Source of the DNA: Streptomyces aidingensis
Lineage (GTDB): Bacteria; Actinomycetota; Actinomycetes; Streptomycetales; Streptomycetaceae
DNA length: 64,000 nucleotides
Assembly (NCBI RefSeq): GCF_900112355.1
Contig: NZ_FOLM01000001.1
Location: forward strand, 789,276-853,275
Direction of reading: 5' to 3'
Each line of letters starts with the position of its first letter. Position 1 is the stretch's first letter. Both the position numbers and the translations under genes were made by a program. The notes under the pieces are model-generated. The model did not search any database, had not been told where the DNA came from, and was given only the letters and a program-made list of their open reading frames with translations. This document shows, piece by piece, positions 1 through 7,366 of this stretch.

Positions 1-483
1 GAGGGCGGCATGCGCCAGGTGATGCGGTTCCGGGTGACCCGCCGGGAGCCGGACGACTCGCGGGTGCCGGAGACGCTCTCCGCGCCGGAACGGCTGCGCC
101 GCGGCGAGGCCGTCGCCACACGGTCGTTCGACTTCCGCCTCACCCATGAGGACGGCCACCAGAAGTGGACCGTCAACGGCAGGCCGTACCGGGTGGGCGA
201 CATCTGGGCCCGGCCCGCCCTGGACACCGTGGAGCTGTGGACGTTCAGCAGCGACTTCCACCATCCGGTCCATACCCATCTGGCCCACTTCCAGGTGGTG
301 TCCCGCAACGGCCGGGCGCCCGGCCCGGCCGACGGCGGCTGGAAGGACACGGTGGACGTGCGGCCGTACGAGGTGGTGGAGGCGCTGGTCAAGTTCAGCG
401 GCTACCGCGGCCGGTACATGATGCACTGCCACAACCTGGAGCACGAGGACATGGCGATGATGGCGGACTTCGAGATCGTCTGA
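1..483 (+). CDS. Multicopper oxidase, C-terminal part (5' end outside window)
   Basis: The reading frame is open to the left edge and ends at 483, so only the last ~160 residues are visible. It holds the C-terminal cupredoxin domain of a multicopper oxidase. The copper-ligand segments HPVHTHLAHF (about residue 90 of the visible part) and HCHNLEHEDM (near the end) supply type 1, 2 and 3 copper ligands. The arrangement resembles the CotA / phenoxazinone-synthase type rather than small two-domain laccases. Such enzymes oxidise phenols and o-aminophenols with O2. This fits a cluster that also encodes a 3-hydroxyanthranilate cassette, but the substrate is inference. A methionine codon at 10 is unlikely to be the real start because the domain is incomplete there. 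Confidence 0.85.
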   Translation, partial: EGGMRQVMRFRVTRREPDDSRVPETLSAPERLRRGEAVATRSFDFRLTHEDGHQKWTVNGRPYRVGDIWARPALDTVELWTFSSDFHHPVHTHLAHFQVVSRNGRAPGPADGGWKDTVDVRPYEVVEALVKFSGYRGRYMMHCHNLEHEDMAMMADFEIV

Positions 484-560
484 GGCCGCCGGGACCTCCG
501 GGGCCTTTGGGGTCTTCGGGACTTCCGGGGCCCCGGGGGGACCGGGGGACCTGAGAGGCT

Positions 561-599
561 CCCGGCCCGGCCGGGTCCGGCCCTGCCGGCCGGGCCGGG
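561..599. terminator. Bidirectional stem-loop between convergent genes
   Basis: A perfect 14-bp stem (561-574 pairs with 586-599) encloses an 11-nt loop. It lies between the multicopper oxidase stop and the stop of the convergent monooxygenase gene, as expected for a shared terminator. There is no U-tract, which is usual in Streptomyces. Confidence 0.6.
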
Positions 600-600
600 T

Positions 601-1659
601 TCAGCCGTGCCGGGCCGCGTACATCCGCAACGCCTGCGGGAAGTCGGCCGCGTCGCAGTCCAGCAGATCGCCCAGCAGCAGCGCGTCCTCCAGCGCCCGG
701 GAGGTGCCGGGGCAGGGGAAGGGCAGCTCCGTGGAGCGGGCCGTGCCGCCGGTCAGCGCCACCCGGCCGGACCAGCACCGGCCGTCCGGCCCGGCCTCCG
801 GCCCGGGGTCGCAGGGCACCCAGGCGGTCCAGCGCCGCGCCAGGCCCAGCAGGGCCCTGGCCGGTTCCGGGGCGCCGGACAGCTCCCGCAGCACCCGGTC
901 CGGCGCCACCGGAGCGCCCAGCGCCGGTGCCGGGCCGCCGTCCTCCGGTGCGGTGCTGCGGACCGCGGTGAGCGCCAGCCGGCGCTCGCTCACCGGGCAG
1001 GAGGACAGCCCCCAGCCGGGCGCGGACCACAGCGTCACCGCGCCGGAGCGGGCCTCCTCCGGCGCCCGCTCGGGCAGCCGGTCCAGATCCACCTCGGTCT
1101 GGTACAGCGTCCAGGGCGCGGCCGGGTCACCGCCGCCGGAGAGCTGCCGGCGGACCGGGGAGCAGGTCCCCTCGGCACCGATCAGGGCGTCGGCCTCCAG
1201 CCGTCCGCCGCCGGCGAGCCGGATGAACACCCGGTGCTCGTCCTGGGCGAAGCCGGCCACGGCGGAGCCGGGCCGGAACCGCACCAGCGGGCTGGCCGCG
1301 CAGGCCTCGCGCAGCGGCCGGTAGAGGGCGGCCCAGGGCGCGGCGGCGTACGGGGTGCCGAACCAGTCCAGGTAGGCGTCGCCGAGGCGGGAGGCGGCCA
1401 GCCGCCGCCCGGTGGTGCCGTCGTGCACGCGCAGCCCGTCCAGCGGGACCAGGCGCTCGCGCAGCGCCTCGCCGACGCCGAGGTGGTGCAGGGCGCGCAG
1501 CGCGCCGGGGGTGAGCTGAAGGCCGACGCCGGTCCGGTCGGGCGGCACGTCCGGTTCCAGGACCAGCACCCGGTGCCGCTGCCGGGAGATGCTCAGCGCC
1601 GCCGCCAGGGCGCCGATGCCGCCGCCGGAGACCACGACATCGGCCATGGGAACGGTCAT
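601..1659 (-). CDS. Degenerate FAD-dependent monooxygenase (salicylate hydroxylase-like paralogue)
   Basis: The 352-aa protein aligns along its length with the flavin monooxygenase at 4098-5288. It keeps the N-terminal dinucleotide fold GGGIGALAAAL. Other family motifs are eroded. The DG motif, ADG in the paralogue, reads AEG. The GD motif LLGDAAHP is replaced by LTGGTARS. The conserved HR-x-DL segment of the paralogue is replaced by PWAALYRPL. It is also about 45 residues shorter at the C-terminus. FAD use is therefore doubtful, and it may be non-catalytic, structural or decaying although the frame is intact. ATG at 1659 is taken as start; ATG 1647 is possible because no strong ribosome site precedes either. 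Confidence 0.75.
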   Translation of the reverse strand: MTVPMADVVVSGGGIGALAAALSISRQRHRVLVLEPDVPPDRTGVGLQLTPGALRALHHLGVGEALRERLVPLDGLRVHDGTTGRRLAASRLGDAYLDWFGTPYAAAPWAALYRPLREACAASPLVRFRPGSAVAGFAQDEHRVFIRLAGGGRLEADALIGAEGTCSPVRRQLSGGGDPAAPWTLYQTEVDLDRLPERAPEEARSGAVTLWSAPGWGLSSCPVSERRLALTAVRSTAPEDGGPAPALGAPVAPDRVLRELSGAPEPARALLGLARRWTAWVPCDPGPEAGPDGRCWSGRVALTGGTARSTELPFPCPGTSRALEDALLLGDLLDCDAADFPQALRMYAARHG

Positions 1660-1952
1660 GGCCGGTGGTCTGGGTGCGTCGGCGTCGTCGGCGGTGGCGG
1701 CGACGGTGGCGGCGGGGCGGCGGCGGGCGTGCCGGCCAGGGGTAAACAGGTCAGCATCAACACCTCCGCGTCACGGGCGGGCCCGTGGCAGACGCGGCTC
1801 GTCGGGACAGTCTCGGGTCGGTCTCACGGCGGGCGCGGCGGGGCGCGCGCGGCCGTGCGGGTGCGGAAGGCGGGCCGGCATACCGGCGGGCTCGGGGGAT
1901 GGCTCCGTCGGTACGCCGGCCCGCGGCCGGTGTCGCCCGTGCGGCGCGGGGT

Positions 1953-2612
1953 TCAGACCCAGCGCGGGGTGCGGGCGTAGCGAGGCTTGAAGACCCGGCG
2001 GTAGAGGAAGCGCACCGGGGGCGGCAGCAGGCCCAGCACCGTCTGCTCGGTGGCGGGCGGCATGTCGTCCAGCAGCCAGGCGAGGTAGAGGCCGCCGTTC
2101 TTCAGGCCGTTGGTCTTGCGGGAGTAGTCCGTGTAGTGGTCCCAGCCCGCCGGGCCGAGGTGCTTCTCGATCAGCGGCAGCGCCCGGTCCTCCTCGTGCC
2201 GCATATGGGTGCCCAGGGCGGTGGTCATCTCCTGCACCAGATCGCCCAGGCCGCGCCCGCCGGCCGTCAGGGCGGCGTCGATGCGGGTGAACATCGGGTC
2301 GATCATGGAGTGTTCGGATTCCATCAGGTCGAGCACGGCGATCTCGGCGGGGTCGGTGACCGCGCGCCGCAGCGGGGGCCACAGGGCCTCGTCCTCGGCC
2401 ACGTGGTGGAAGTGGAGCTGCTTCTTGAAGGTCTCCCAGCCGGTGCGGACCGAGGGCGCGGTGCCGCGGCCGGAGGCGACCGCGTCGGCGAACCGGCGCA
2501 GGTCGCGCAGGAAGGCGTCGTGGGTGAAGTACATCATCGAGAAGTCGACGCGGCCGGGGGGAAGGTCGCGCCCGCGCGGCTCGCCGCCGGCCTGCGGTTT
2601 TTCGGTGGCCAT
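1953..2612 (-). CDS. Hemerythrin domain-containing protein
   Basis: The 219-aa soluble protein has the spaced His/Glu ligands of a hemerythrin-like four-helix bundle: FTHDAF (about residue 30), HFHHVAEDEALWP (about 70), ESEHSMID (about 98) and HMRHEEDRALP (about 136). Such di-iron domains bind O2 or NO or take part in iron/redox sensing. The C-terminal ~60 residues are family-specific and unassigned. The gene stands alone on the minus strand. Its upstream region carries an A+T-rich CTTAG-N7-ATATCTT motif that recurs at the MarR/exporter promoter at 34.25 kb, so it may share that regulator. The presence of a nitrate reductase operon nearby makes a nitrogen-oxide stress role possible, not shown. 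Confidence 0.85.
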   Translation of the reverse strand: MATEKPQAGGEPRGRDLPPGRVDFSMMYFTHDAFLRDLRRFADAVASGRGTAPSVRTGWETFKKQLHFHHVAEDEALWPPLRRAVTDPAEIAVLDLMESEHSMIDPMFTRIDAALTAGGRGLGDLVQEMTTALGTHMRHEEDRALPLIEKHLGPAGWDHYTDYSRKTNGLKNGGLYLAWLLDDMPPATEQTVLGLLPPPVRFLYRRVFKPRYARTPRWV

Positions 2613-2654
2613 CGCTCGCTCCTTGCTCCGTCCGGGCTGTTCGTCGCCATTAAG

Positions 2655-2673
2655 CTTAGCGGCTAAATATCTT
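2655..2673. promoter_or_regulatory. Candidate MarR-type operator, copy 1
   Basis: CTTAG (2655-2659), seven bases, then ATATCTT (2667-2673). The inner part is an inverted TTAG-N3-CTAA. The same CTTAG-N7-ATATCTT layout occurs at 34252-34270, next to the marR gene. It sits 43 bp upstream of the hemerythrin start, in a stretch much richer in A+T than its surroundings. Confidence 0.5.
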
Positions 2674-2900
2674 ACTAGTGGAGAAGCTTAGCGCGAGGTT
2701 GGTTCGGGGTCCAGTGCGCGGGACGGGAAGATTCATACGGCAGCCTTCTCGGCGGGCACATCCGCCCCCGGCGCGGCAGCACGGGCGCGGGAGGGCTCCG
2801 GGCGCCGGGGCGGGAACGCTCCCCGGGCCGGCGCGGAAGCCCGGGGAGCCACCCACGCGGGCCATCCTGGCAGCGGCCCGCGGCGCCCGGTCAACCTGCG

Positions 2901-2926
2901 CCGTCAAGGTCCGTCAGGTCCCGTCC
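2901..2926. promoter_or_regulatory. Three 10-bp-spaced CCGTC(A) repeats
   Basis: CCGTCA begins at 2901 and 2911 and CCGTCC at 2921, an exact 10-bp period. It lies about 85-110 bp upstream of the quinone reductase gene. CCGTCAGGT here (2911-2919) is also the core of the inverted-repeat arms at 17.3 kb, so both may be sites for one cluster regulator. Confidence 0.35.
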
Positions 2927-3010
2927 GCCCGGCTCGCGCGGCGCCGACAAGGTGACAGATCCTCGGCCGATTCCCCGTCCCCGGGCCCCGGCGGATGCAG
3001 TCTGAGCGCC

Positions 3011-3997
3011 ATGCGTGCCGCCTATATCGAACAGCTCGGCCCGCCGGACGAGATCCACTACGGCGAGCTCCCCGACCCCCGCCCCGGCCCCACCGATGTG
3101 CTGGTGGAGGTCACCGCCACCACCGTCAATCCGGTGGACACCTTCGTCCGTTCCGGGGTCTTCCGCACCCCGCTGAGCTTTCCGCAGTGCGTCGGCCGCG
3201 ACATGACCGGCACCGTGCTCCGGGCCGGGCCCGGCGCGGCCGGTTTCCGGCCCGGCGACCGGGTCTGGTGCAACAGCCTGGGCCACGGCGGGCGGCAGGG
3301 CGCGGCCGCCGAACAGGTGGTGGTCGCCGCCGACCGCCTCTACCGCCTGCCCGACGGCGTGGACCCGGAGACCGCGGTGGCCGTCGTCCACCCCGGGGCC
3401 ACCGCCCATCTCGCCCTGCACACCGCCGCCCGGGTGCGGCCCGGCGAGACCGTGTACGTGGCCGGCGCGGCGGGCAATGTCGGCAGCGCGCTCACCGTGA
3501 TGGCGGTCGAGGCCGGGGCCCGGGTGGTGGCCACCTGCTCGGCCCGCGACACCGGCTATGTCCGCTCGCTGGGCGCCGGCGAGGTGCACGCCTATGACGA
3601 CCCGGACCTCACCGGCCTGCTGCGGGAGAGCTGCCCGGACGGCATCGACGTGTGGATCGACAGCTTCGGCGTCAACGACCTCACCACGGCCGTGGAGCTG
3701 CTGGCCTCCCGGGGCCGGATCGTGCTGCTGGCCGGGGTGGCCGCCCGCCCGGTGCTGCCCGTCGGACCCTTCTACATGAAGGACGCCAGCATCCTCGGCT
3801 TCGTCATCTCGCACGCCACCGTGGCCGAGCTGAGCGAGGCCGCGGTGACCGTCAACCGGCTGCTGGCCGCGGGAAAGCTGCGCCCGCGCACCATCGAGCG
3901 GGCCCCGCTGAGCGCCGCCGCCGACGCCCACCGCCGGATGGAGAAGGGCGAACTGCACGGCAGGCGCCTGATCCTCCGCCCCGACCTCGACCGCTGA
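3011..3997 (+). CDS. NADPH:quinone oxidoreductase, zinc-independent MDR family
   Basis: The 328-aa protein is of normal length for quinone reductase-type medium-chain dehydrogenases. The N-terminal GroES-like half includes NPVDTFVRSG and GRDMTGTV. The Rossmann half contains the nucleotide loop AGAAGNVGSALTVMA (about residues 155-169). There is no structural zinc-binding cysteine cluster. ATG 3011 is the first start that gives the family N-terminus MRAAYIEQLG; an open frame upstream is GC-driven. It is the first gene of the plus-strand run leading to the monooxygenase and nitrate module. A quinone reductase fits a pathway with aminohydroquinone or quinone intermediates, but the substrate is unknown. 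Confidence 0.88.
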   Translation: MRAAYIEQLGPPDEIHYGELPDPRPGPTDVLVEVTATTVNPVDTFVRSGVFRTPLSFPQCVGRDMTGTVLRAGPGAAGFRPGDRVWCNSLGHGGRQGAAAEQVVVAADRLYRLPDGVDPETAVAVVHPGATAHLALHTAARVRPGETVYVAGAAGNVGSALTVMAVEAGARVVATCSARDTGYVRSLGAGEVHAYDDPDLTGLLRESCPDGIDVWIDSFGVNDLTTAVELLASRGRIVLLAGVAARPVLPVGPFYMKDASILGFVISHATVAELSEAAVTVNRLLAAGKLRPRTIERAPLSAAADAHRRMEKGELHGRRLILRPDLDR

Positions 3998-4040
3998 CCG
4001 CCCGCCCGGCCCCGCGCCCGGCGGGGCGGAACACCGGTGC

Positions 4041-4084
4041 ACACCGACGCGCACCCGACGCGCACCCGACGCGCACCCGACGCA
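4041..4084. repeat. Four 11-bp tandem repeats upstream of monooxygenase gene
   Basis: Four consecutive 11-bp units (ACACCGACGCG, CACCCGACGCG twice, CACCCGACGCA) fill the gap between the quinone reductase stop and the monooxygenase start at 4098. The period matches one helical turn. Confidence 0.8.
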
Positions 4085-4097
4085 CAACGGAGTCCTC

Positions 4098-5288
4098 ATG
4101 GCACATCTGCTGATAGCCGGCGGAGGGATCGGCGGCCTGGCCGCGGCGGTCGTCCTCGCCGACGGCGGCCACCGGGTCACCGTCCTGGAACGCAACGGCG
4201 AGTTCACCGAGCTGGGCGCCGGCATCCAGCTCGCCCCCAACGCCTTCCACGCGCTGGACCGGATAGGCGTCGGCCCGGCCGTCCGGGACCGCGCCGTCTT
4301 CATCGACGAACTGCGGCTGATGGACGGCACCACCGGGCTGCCCATCGCCGCCATGCCGCTCACCGGCGACTACCGCAAACGCTTCGGCAACCCCTACGCC
4401 GTGGTCCACCGCATCGACCTCTACCGGCCGCTGCTGGACGCCTGCCGGGACCGGGCCGACGCCATCGAGCTGCGGGTCTCCAGCCCGGTCACCGGCTACG
4501 AACAGGACCCGCGGCGGGTCACCGCGGTGCTGGGCACCGGCGAACGGCTCACCGGCGACGCCCTGATCGGCGCCGACGGCATCCGCTCCGCGGTCCGCGA
4601 ACAGCTCCTCGGCGACGGCGAGCCCCGGGTCTCCGGGCACACCATCTACCGCTCGGTCATCCCCATGGACCGGGTGCCGGAGGAACTGCGCTCCAACAGC
4701 GTCACCCTGTGGGCCGGCCCCAAATGGCACTTCGTGCACTACCCGATCAGCGGCGGCCGGCACCTCAACCTCGCCGCCACCCGCGACGACGGCGCCACCC
4801 GGGCCGTGGCCGGGCTGCCCGTCGAACGCGAGCGGGTGCTCAAGGAGTTCACCGGGATGAGCACCGTCCCGGAGCGGCTGCTGGAGACCGGCGAGGACTG
4901 GCGCACCTGGGTGCTGTGCGACCGTGACCCGGTGGACACCTGGGTCAGCGGCCGGGTCGCGCTGCTCGGCGACGCCGCGCACCCCATGCTCCAGTACGCC
5001 GCCCAGGGCGCCTGCATGGCCCTGGAGGACGCGGTGCTGCTCGGCGAACTCCTCCGGGACCCGTCGTCGTCCCCGGACATCCCCGGCGGGCTGGCCGACT
5101 ACAACCTGGCGCGGCGCCGCCGCACCGCCAAGGCGCAGACCGTCGCCCGCGAAATGGGCCGCCAGGTCTACCACCCGGAGGGCGCCGAGGCCCGGGCGCG
5201 CAACGCCCGGCTGTCCGTGCTGAGCCCCGAGGACCTGTACCGCACCGTCGACTGGCTGCACGGCGACCGCGACTGCACCCGCGCCTGA
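4098..5288 (+). CDS. FAD-dependent monooxygenase, 3-hydroxybenzoate/salicylate hydroxylase type
   Basis: The 396-aa group A flavin monooxygenase keeps all fold motifs: GGGIGGLAAAVVL at residues 8-20, the DG motif GADGIRSAVR (about 155), and the GD motif LLGDAAHPMLQYAAQGA (about 290). These enzymes hydroxylate, sometimes with decarboxylation, phenolic benzoates using NAD(P)H and O2. A 3-hydroxyanthranilate-derived ring would be a natural substrate in this cluster, which is inference. It is the intact counterpart of the eroded copy at 601-1659. It lies in the same direction as the quinone reductase upstream (100 bp) and the SRPBCC gene downstream (89 bp). Confidence 0.9.
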   Translation: MAHLLIAGGGIGGLAAAVVLADGGHRVTVLERNGEFTELGAGIQLAPNAFHALDRIGVGPAVRDRAVFIDELRLMDGTTGLPIAAMPLTGDYRKRFGNPYAVVHRIDLYRPLLDACRDRADAIELRVSSPVTGYEQDPRRVTAVLGTGERLTGDALIGADGIRSAVREQLLGDGEPRVSGHTIYRSVIPMDRVPEELRSNSVTLWAGPKWHFVHYPISGGRHLNLAATRDDGATRAVAGLPVERERVLKEFTGMSTVPERLLETGEDWRTWVLCDRDPVDTWVSGRVALLGDAAHPMLQYAAQGACMALEDAVLLGELLRDPSSSPDIPGGLADYNLARRRRTAKAQTVAREMGRQVYHPEGAEARARNARLSVLSPEDLYRTVDWLHGDRDCTRA

Positions 5289-5290
5289 CC

Positions 5291-5308
5291 GCCCCGGCCC
5301 GCCGGGGC
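5291..5308. terminator. Weak intergenic hairpin
   Basis: GCCCCGGC (5291-5298) pairs with GCCGGGGC (5301-5308). The loop is tight, so this is a possible attenuator or processing site just after the monooxygenase stop rather than a firm terminator. Confidence 0.3.
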
Positions 5309-5377
5309 CGGATCCGAGCCAAGAACACCCGCCCGTATCCGAATCGCTCCACCGACCAGAAACGGAAGTGATCGCCC

Positions 5378-5932
5378 GTGACCGGCATCCCGCAGCAGAC
5401 CGACGGACCCACCACCTTCCTCGCCCGCGCCGAGATCCGGATCGACGCCACCCCGGAGCAGGTCTACGACACCGTCAGCGATCTGGGCCGCAGCGGCGAG
5501 TGGAGCCCGGAGTGCACCGGCGGCACCTGGGTGCACGGCGAACCGCGCACCGTGGGCGCCATCTTCCGCGGCGACAATCTGCGCAGCAGGGAGGTGGTCG
5601 CCTGGGCGCCGGTGATCCGCGGCGAGTGGCACACCGAGTCCGAGGTGCTGGAGGCCGTCCCCGGACGGGTCTTCCGCTGGTGTGTGCTCAACAGCGCCCG
5701 CGGCCGGCAGGAGTCCGTCTGGTCCTTCGAGATCGAGCCCGAGGCGGACGGCGGCTGCCGGCTGATCCACCACTACCGGCTGGGCCGTCTCACCGAGGGG
5801 CTGGCCAAGATCTTCGAGTCCGGGCTGGACGAGGAGGGCCGCAAGCGCTTCGTCGCCGACTGGAACGCCAAGCTGGTCGAGGACGTCCGGCAGACCGTGG
5901 AACGGATCAAGGTCGTCGTGGAGAAGAGCTGA
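5378..5932 (+). CDS. SRPBCC-fold (START/polyketide cyclase-like) protein
   Basis: The 184-aa protein starts at GTG with GGAAG about 9 bp upstream. The pattern ARAEIRIDATPEQVYDTVSD at the N-terminus, then a Trp-rich beta region (GEWSPECTGG, ESVWSFEIEPE) and a long C-terminal helix, is that of the SRPBCC ligand-binding fold. Members act as aromatase/cyclases, lipid or aromatic ligand carriers, or unknown. Only 6 bp separate its stop from the narK start, so it is co-transcribed with the nitrate module. Its specific role is not evident. Confidence 0.82.
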   Translation: MTGIPQQTDGPTTFLARAEIRIDATPEQVYDTVSDLGRSGEWSPECTGGTWVHGEPRTVGAIFRGDNLRSREVVAWAPVIRGEWHTESEVLEAVPGRVFRWCVLNSARGRQESVWSFEIEPEADGGCRLIHHYRLGRLTEGLAKIFESGLDEEGRKRFVADWNAKLVEDVRQTVERIKVVVEKS

Positions 5933-5938
5933 CGGACG

Positions 5939-7366
5939 ATGACAACCGACGCAGCCCGCACCCCCGGCGGCACCCCCGGCCGGGCCGCGACACCCCGCCG
6001 CGGCGGGTGGATACGGGGCTGGGACCCGGAGAACCGCGACTTCTGGGAGCACGGCGGCGGCCGGGTCATCGCCCGCCGCAACCTGATCCTGGCGATCGTC
6101 TCCGAGCACATCGGCTTCTCGGTGTGGAGCCTGTGGTCGGTCCTGGTCCTGTTCCTGTCCCCGGAGACCGGGCACGACTTCGGGCCCGACGACAAGTTCC
6201 TGCTGGTGGTCACGCCGACGCTGGTCGGCGCCCTGCTGCGGCTGCCGTACGGTTACGCGGTCACCCGGTTCGGCGGACGCAACTGGACGGTGTTCTCCTC
6301 CGCCGTGCTGCTGGTGCCGGCGTCGCTGGCCTGCTGGCTGGTCCAGCGGCCCGGCACCCCGCTGTGGGCGTTCCTGGCGGTGGCCACCCTGGCGGGCGTC
6401 GGCGGCGGCAACTTCGCCTCCGCCATGACCAATATCGCCGCCCTGTATCCCCGCCGCCTCCAGGGCTGGGCACTGGGCCTGACCGCGGGCGGCGGCAATC
6501 TCGGCGTGCCCGCCGTGCAACTGGCCGGGCTGCTGGTGATCGCCGTCGCCGGCGACACCCACCCCTCCTATGTGGCCGCCCTCTACCTCCCGCTGATCGT
6601 CACCGTGTCGCTGCTGGCCGCGCTGAAGATGGACAACATCGACGCGGTGCGCACCGCGCCCGGCGCCCAGCGGGACGCCCTGGCCTCCCGGCACACCTAC
6701 TGGATCTCGCTGCTGTACATCGGCACCTTCGGCTCCTTCGTCGGCTTCGGCTTCGCCTTCGGGCTGGTGCTCCAGAACGAGTTCGGCGCCACCCCGCTCC
6801 AGGCGGCGTCCTGGACCTTCCTGGGGCCGCTGCTGGGCTCGCTCTCCCGCCCGCTCGGCGGTCTGGCCGCCGACCGGTGGGGCGGCGCCCGCATCACCCT
6901 GGCGTCCTTCGGCGGCATGGCGGCCGGTGCCGTGATGCTGCTGATCGCCTCCGGCCAGTCCTCGTTCGGCCTGTTCGTGGCCGGCTTCACGGTGCTGTTC
7001 ACGCTCAGCGGCATCGGCAACGGATCGACCTACAAGATGATCCCGGCCGTCTTCGCCGACCGGGCCGGGGAGCGGATCGCCGCGGGGCACGACGCGACCG
7101 GCGCCTTCGCCGAGGCCCGGCGGCTGTCCGGGGCGGTGATCGGCATCTCCGGCGCGGTCGGCGCGCTCGGCGGGGTGGCCATCAACCTCGCCTTCCGCGC
7201 CGCCTACGGCGGCGGCTCGGGCAGCGGTGCCCCCGCCTTCGTCGCCTTCCTGGCCGGATACGCGGTCTGCGCGCTGGTCACCTGGCGGGTCTACGGGCGG
7301 CGCCGCTCCCGCCCCGGCCCGGCCGGCCCCTCCGCCTCCGTGGAAAGGTTCCCCACCCATGTCTGA
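5939..7366 (+). CDS. narK: NarK-type nitrate/nitrite MFS transporter
   Basis: The 475-aa protein has about 12 hydrophobic segments. Segment RLPYGYAVTRFGGRNWTVFS and the late motif GIGNGSTYKMIP match the nitrate-signature regions of NarK/NasA/NRT2 transporters. The expected function is nitrate uptake or nitrate/nitrite exchange across the membrane. It starts 6 bp after the SRPBCC gene, and its 3' end overlaps the nasA start (ATG 7359), a strong sign of one transcript. The C-terminal tail is basic and Arg/Pro-rich. Confidence 0.9.
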   Translation: MTTDAARTPGGTPGRAATPRRGGWIRGWDPENRDFWEHGGGRVIARRNLILAIVSEHIGFSVWSLWSVLVLFLSPETGHDFGPDDKFLLVVTPTLVGALLRLPYGYAVTRFGGRNWTVFSSAVLLVPASLACWLVQRPGTPLWAFLAVATLAGVGGGNFASAMTNIAALYPRRLQGWALGLTAGGGNLGVPAVQLAGLLVIAVAGDTHPSYVAALYLPLIVTVSLLAALKMDNIDAVRTAPGAQRDALASRHTYWISLLYIGTFGSFVGFGFAFGLVLQNEFGATPLQAASWTFLGPLLGSLSRPLGGLAADRWGGARITLASFGGMAAGAVMLLIASGQSSFGLFVAGFTVLFTLSGIGNGSTYKMIPAVFADRAGERIAAGHDATGAFAEARRLSGAVIGISGAVGALGGVAINLAFRAAYGGGSGSGAPAFVAFLAGYAVCALVTWRVYGRRRSRPGPAGPSASVERFPTHV

